This document shows positions 3,903-6,228 of a stretch of 6,228 nt of DNA, piece by piece (position 1 is the first letter of the stretch; each line of letters begins with the position of its first letter). Both the position numbers and the translations under genes were made by a program. This DNA is from Roseiarcus sp035500275 (GTDB lineage: Bacteria; Pseudomonadota; Alphaproteobacteria; Rhizobiales; Beijerinckiaceae). The DNA lies in the NCBI GenBank assembly GCA_035500275.1, contig DATJXI010000010.1, forward strand, positions 1 to 6,228. Reading direction: 5' to 3'. The notes beneath the pieces are model-generated. The model was given only the letters and a program-made list of their open reading frames with translations. It ran no database searches and was not told the origin of the DNA.

Positions 3903-6228
3903 CTACCGCGCCTGAAGCGTCGGGCCCGGCTGCGCGCGCACATAGTACCGCCGCCACATCCGCTTCGCGCCCTTGGCCAGCCGATCGAGATAGATGAACA
4001 CCACCGGCGTCGTGTAGAGCGTCAGCGCCTGGCTCACGATGAGCCCGCCAACGATGGTGAGCCCAAGCGGCTGACGCAGCTCCGAGCCCTCGCCCGTGCC
4101 GAAGGCGAGCGGCAGCGCGCCGAAAATGGCGGCGAAAGTCGTCATCATGATCGGGCGGAAGCGCAAGAGGCAGGCCTGCTCGATCGCCTCGCGCGTGTCG
4201 AGCCCGCGCCGCTCGGCGTCGAGCGCGAAGTCCACCATCAGGATCGCGTTCTTCTTGACGATCCCGATGAGCAAAAGGACGCCGATCGCGGCGATGAGCG
4301 TGAACTGTTCGCCGAACAGAGAGAGCGCCAGCGCCGCGCCGACGCTCGCCGAGAACAAGGTCGAGAGAATCGTCAGCGGATGGATGAGGCTTTCGTAGAG
4401 AATGCCCAGCACGATGTAGATCGTGACCAGCGCTGCGCCGAACAGGAGCGGCATGCTGCCTTGCGACTGCTGATAGGTCGCCGCCGTTCCGGCGAAGGCG
4501 CCGCGCACCGTCGAAGGCATGCCGATGCGGTCGATCGCGTTGTCGATCTCGGTCTTGGCTTCGGAGAGCGACCGGCCGGGCGCAAGGTTGAACGAGATCG
4601 TGGAGGCCGCGAACAGCCCCTGATGATTGACGGTAAGCGGCGTGTGGCCCGGGTTGAATTTCGCGAAAGCCGAGAGCGGGACCATCGTCTCGAGCAAGGT
4701 CGAGACGGCCGCGCCGGACGATGCAGCCCCGCGGCCGCTCGCCGCGATCGAATTGGTCGCGAGGTTGCGCGCCGAATCGGCGGCGATCGTCGCCGCGGTG
4801 CTGGCTGCGCCCGTCTTGGATGAGAAAAGCCCCGCGGAAATGCCGGACTGCTGCGTGCCGGTCGGAACCGCGCCCGACTTGGACACGTAGATATGGTCGA
4901 GCGTGCGCGCGTCCTGCCAGTAGCGCGGCGCGACCTCCATCACGACATGATACTGGTTCATGGCGTTGTAGATGGTCGAGACCTGCCGCTGGCCGAAGGC
5001 GTCGTAGAGCGTGTTGTCGACGGCTCTGATTGTGAGCCCCAGGCGCATCGCCGCGTCACGGTCGATTGTCACGTCGGTCTCGAGCCCGCCCTGCTGCTGG
5101 TCCGAGTTGGCGTCCTTCAAGACGTCGCTGTTCGAGAGCGCCGCAGCCAGGAGCGGCGCCCATTTGTAAAGTTCGGCGGCGTCGTCGGAGAGCAGCGTAT
5201 ATTGGTAGGCCGCGTCGCTCTGCCGCCCGCCGGTTCTCAAGTCCGACACCGTGAACATATAGAGGCGCGCGCCGGCGACCTGGGCCAGCTTGTCTCTCAG
5301 GCGATTCACAACCCCGTCGGCGGTCGCCTTGCGCTGGGAGTAGGGCTTCAGCGAAATGTAGACGAAGCCGGAGTTGGTCTGCCGCCCGCCGGTGAAGCCG
5401 ACGACGCTGTCGACGGCCGGGTCCTCCTGAACGATGGTCTGGAGCTCGGTCAGCTTCCCCCGCATCGATTGGAACGAGATGCTCTGGTCGCCCCGGATCG
5501 CGCCGACGATGAGGCCGGTGTCCTGCACGGGGAACAGGCCGTAAGTCATCTCGTAGCGGAACATGTAGTAGTTGAGCCCGACCGTCGCGAGGAGCGAGAG
5601 CATGACGAGGCCGGGTCGGCGCAGCGCGGCACGCAGTGTTCTGCCGTAGAAGGCCAGCATCCCTTCGAACACGCGTTCGGTCGCGCGATAGACGAGCCCG
5701 TGGCGCGCGACCCGCTCGCGCGGCAGGATGAGCGCGCACATCATCGGCGTCGTCGTCAGCGACACGACGAGCGAGATCATCACCGCGACCGACAGCGTCA
5801 CCGCGAATTCGTTGAACAGGCGCCCGACGATCCCGCCGAAGAAGATGAGCGGCGCGAAGACCGCGATGAGCGACAGTGTGATTGAAAGGACGGTGAAGCC
5901 GACCTCATTGGCGCCGCGGATCGCCGCCTGGAGGCGCGGCATACCTTGCTCCAGGTAGCGCGAGATGTTCTCCAGCACCACGATGGCGTCGTCGACGACG
6001 AAGCCGGTCGAGATCGTCAGCGCCATCAGCGAGAGATTGTCGAGGCTGAAGCCGAGCAGATACATGATCCCGAACGAGCCGATGATGGAGGTCGGCACGG
6101 CGACGCTCGGAATGGCGGCCGCCCGCACGCTGCGCAGGAAGGCGAAGACGACGAGGATGACGAGCGCAACCGCAACGACGAGCGTCTTCTGCGTATCCGC
6201 CAACGACTGGCGGATTGTCTTCGACCTG
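3903..6228 (-). CDS. RND multidrug efflux permease, MdtB/MdtC (MuxB/MuxC) type, N-terminus cut by the window edge
   Basis: Inner-membrane proton/drug antiporter subunit of a tripartite efflux pump; it would work with a periplasmic adaptor and an outer-membrane channel, neither of which is in the window. The reading frame enters at 6228 already inside the protein (RSKTIRQSLADTQKT) and ends at TAG 3905-3903, giving 774 residues of a family about 1030-1050 long. So roughly the first 300 residues are missing, and the TTG at 6203 is internal. Visible features are the helix-2 region VALVILVVFAFLRS, the TM4 proton-relay Asp pair in GFVVDDAIVVLENI (codons 5993-5988), the periplasmic PVQDTGLIVG strand, the VKKNAILMVDFA TM10 Lys, RFRPIMMTT with the conserved Arg and Thr, GSELRQPLG, and the MdtC-like ending LYTTPVVFIYLDRL. 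The stretch FVVDDAIVVLEN followed by EVGFTVLS matches the MdtB/C branch better than AcrB. A 61-residue Ala/Ser/Gly/Thr-rich insert lies at 4874-4692. No clear terminator follows the stop. Natural substrates cannot be told from sequence. Confidence 0.95.
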   Translation of the reverse strand, partial: RSKTIRQSLADTQKTLVVAVALVILVVFAFLRSVRAAAIPSVAVPTSIIGSFGIMYLLGFSLDNLSLMALTISTGFVVDDAIVVLENISRYLEQGMPRLQAAIRGANEVGFTVLSITLSLIAVFAPLIFFGGIVGRLFNEFAVTLSVAVMISLVVSLTTTPMMCALILPRERVARHGLVYRATERVFEGMLAFYGRTLRAALRRPGLVMLSLLATVGLNYYMFRYEMTYGLFPVQDTGLIVGAIRGDQSISFQSMRGKLTELQTIVQEDPAVDSVVGFTGGRQTNSGFVYISLKPYSQRKATADGVVNRLRDKLAQVAGARLYMFTVSDLRTGGRQSDAAYQYTLLSDDAAELYKWAPLLAAALSNSDVLKDANSDQQQGGLETDVTIDRDAAMRLGLTIRAVDNTLYDAFGQRQVSTIYNAMNQYHVVMEVAPRYWQDARTLDHIYVSKSGAVPTGTQQSGISAGLFSSKTGAASTAATIAADSARNLATNSIAASGRGAASSGAAVSTLLETMVPLSAFAKFNPGHTPLTVNHQGLFAASTISFNLAPGRSLSEAKTEIDNAIDRIGMPSTVRGAFAGTAATYQQSQGSMPLLFGAALVTIYIVLGILYESLIHPLTILSTLFSASVGAALALSLFGEQFTLIAAIGVLLLIGIVKKNAILMVDFALDAERRGLDTREAIEQACLLRFRPIMMTTFAAIFGALPLAFGTGEGSELRQPLGLTIVGGLIVSQALTLYTTPVVFIYLDRLAKGAKRMWRRYYVRAQPGPTLQAR
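4692..4874 (-). other. Low-complexity Ala/Ser/Gly/Thr-rich insert in the efflux permease
   Basis: About 61 in-frame codons between IYVSKS and the conserved ETMVPLSAFA strand, rich in Ala, Ser, Gly and Thr, with the core SARNLATNSIAASGRG. E. coli MdtC has only a few residues at this point in the second periplasmic docking/porter segment. I recall similar inserts in alphaproteobacterial homologues, so it is probably a lineage trait and not damage. It would form a flexible periplasmic or docking-domain loop. Confidence 0.6.

Noticed and set aside
4893..5885. 330-codon plus-strand open frame
   Set aside because: Antisense to the well-conserved RND permease; its Arg/Glu/Val-rich translation is a typical GC-rich shadow.
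1..6228. tRNA or rRNA genes, CRISPR array, insertion sequence, replication origin
   Set aside because: I looked for tRNA-like cloverleaf ends, regularly spaced repeats, transposase motifs and terminal inverted repeats, and saw none.

Overview
The window reads as chromosomal DNA of a high-GC alphaproteobacterium, probably a member of the Hyphomicrobiales/Rhizobiales. The two flanking genes have the GC-rich codon use expected of that group (one hand-counted 60-base block of the transporter gene is 68% GC). The transporter carries an Ala/Ser/Gly/Thr-rich insert that I recall from alphaproteobacterial relatives. A methanotroph-type lineage such as Methylocystis/Methylosinus is a guess from general resemblance and cannot be confirmed here. 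All supported genes lie on the minus strand, and both window edges cut a gene.

Layout from right to left, in the direction of transcription. (1) Positions 6228-3903: the C-terminal three quarters of an RND multidrug-efflux permease of the MdtB/MdtC (MuxB/MuxC) type. (2) Positions 3902-3736: an AT-richer intergenic leader. (3) Positions 3735-2584: a complete 383-residue protein that joins an N-terminal macro (ADP-ribose-binding) domain to a C-terminal TIR-like/DUF4062-like Rossmann domain. A rho-independent terminator at 2567-2548 follows it. (4) Positions 2547-1631: almost gene-free DNA that contains a decayed C-terminal fragment of a cytochrome b561 gene at about 2153-1962. (5) Positions 1630-1172: a small exported protein with a TonB/TolA-C-like domain, followed two bases after its stop by a strong 12-bp hairpin. 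(6) Positions 1058-1: the N-terminal two thirds of a GH13 alpha-glucosidase.

No operon joins these genes into one pathway. The efflux permease, the exported protein and the glucosidase look like ordinary chromosomal genes. The stretch from about 1818 to 3902 looks like an accessory slot: it has lower GC, one broken gene, and one self-contained conflict-type gene with its own ribosome binding site and terminator.

The macro/TIR-like fusion is the best candidate for an undescribed system. It puts an ADP-ribose or NAD-metabolite binding module and a TIR-superfamily module in one chain. The usual macro-domain Asn motif is replaced by Ser-Ser-Asp-Asp, and base composition drops from about 58% to about 42% GC close to the domain junction. 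A single-gene NAD-linked defence or signalling role is an inference; nothing in the window demonstrates it.
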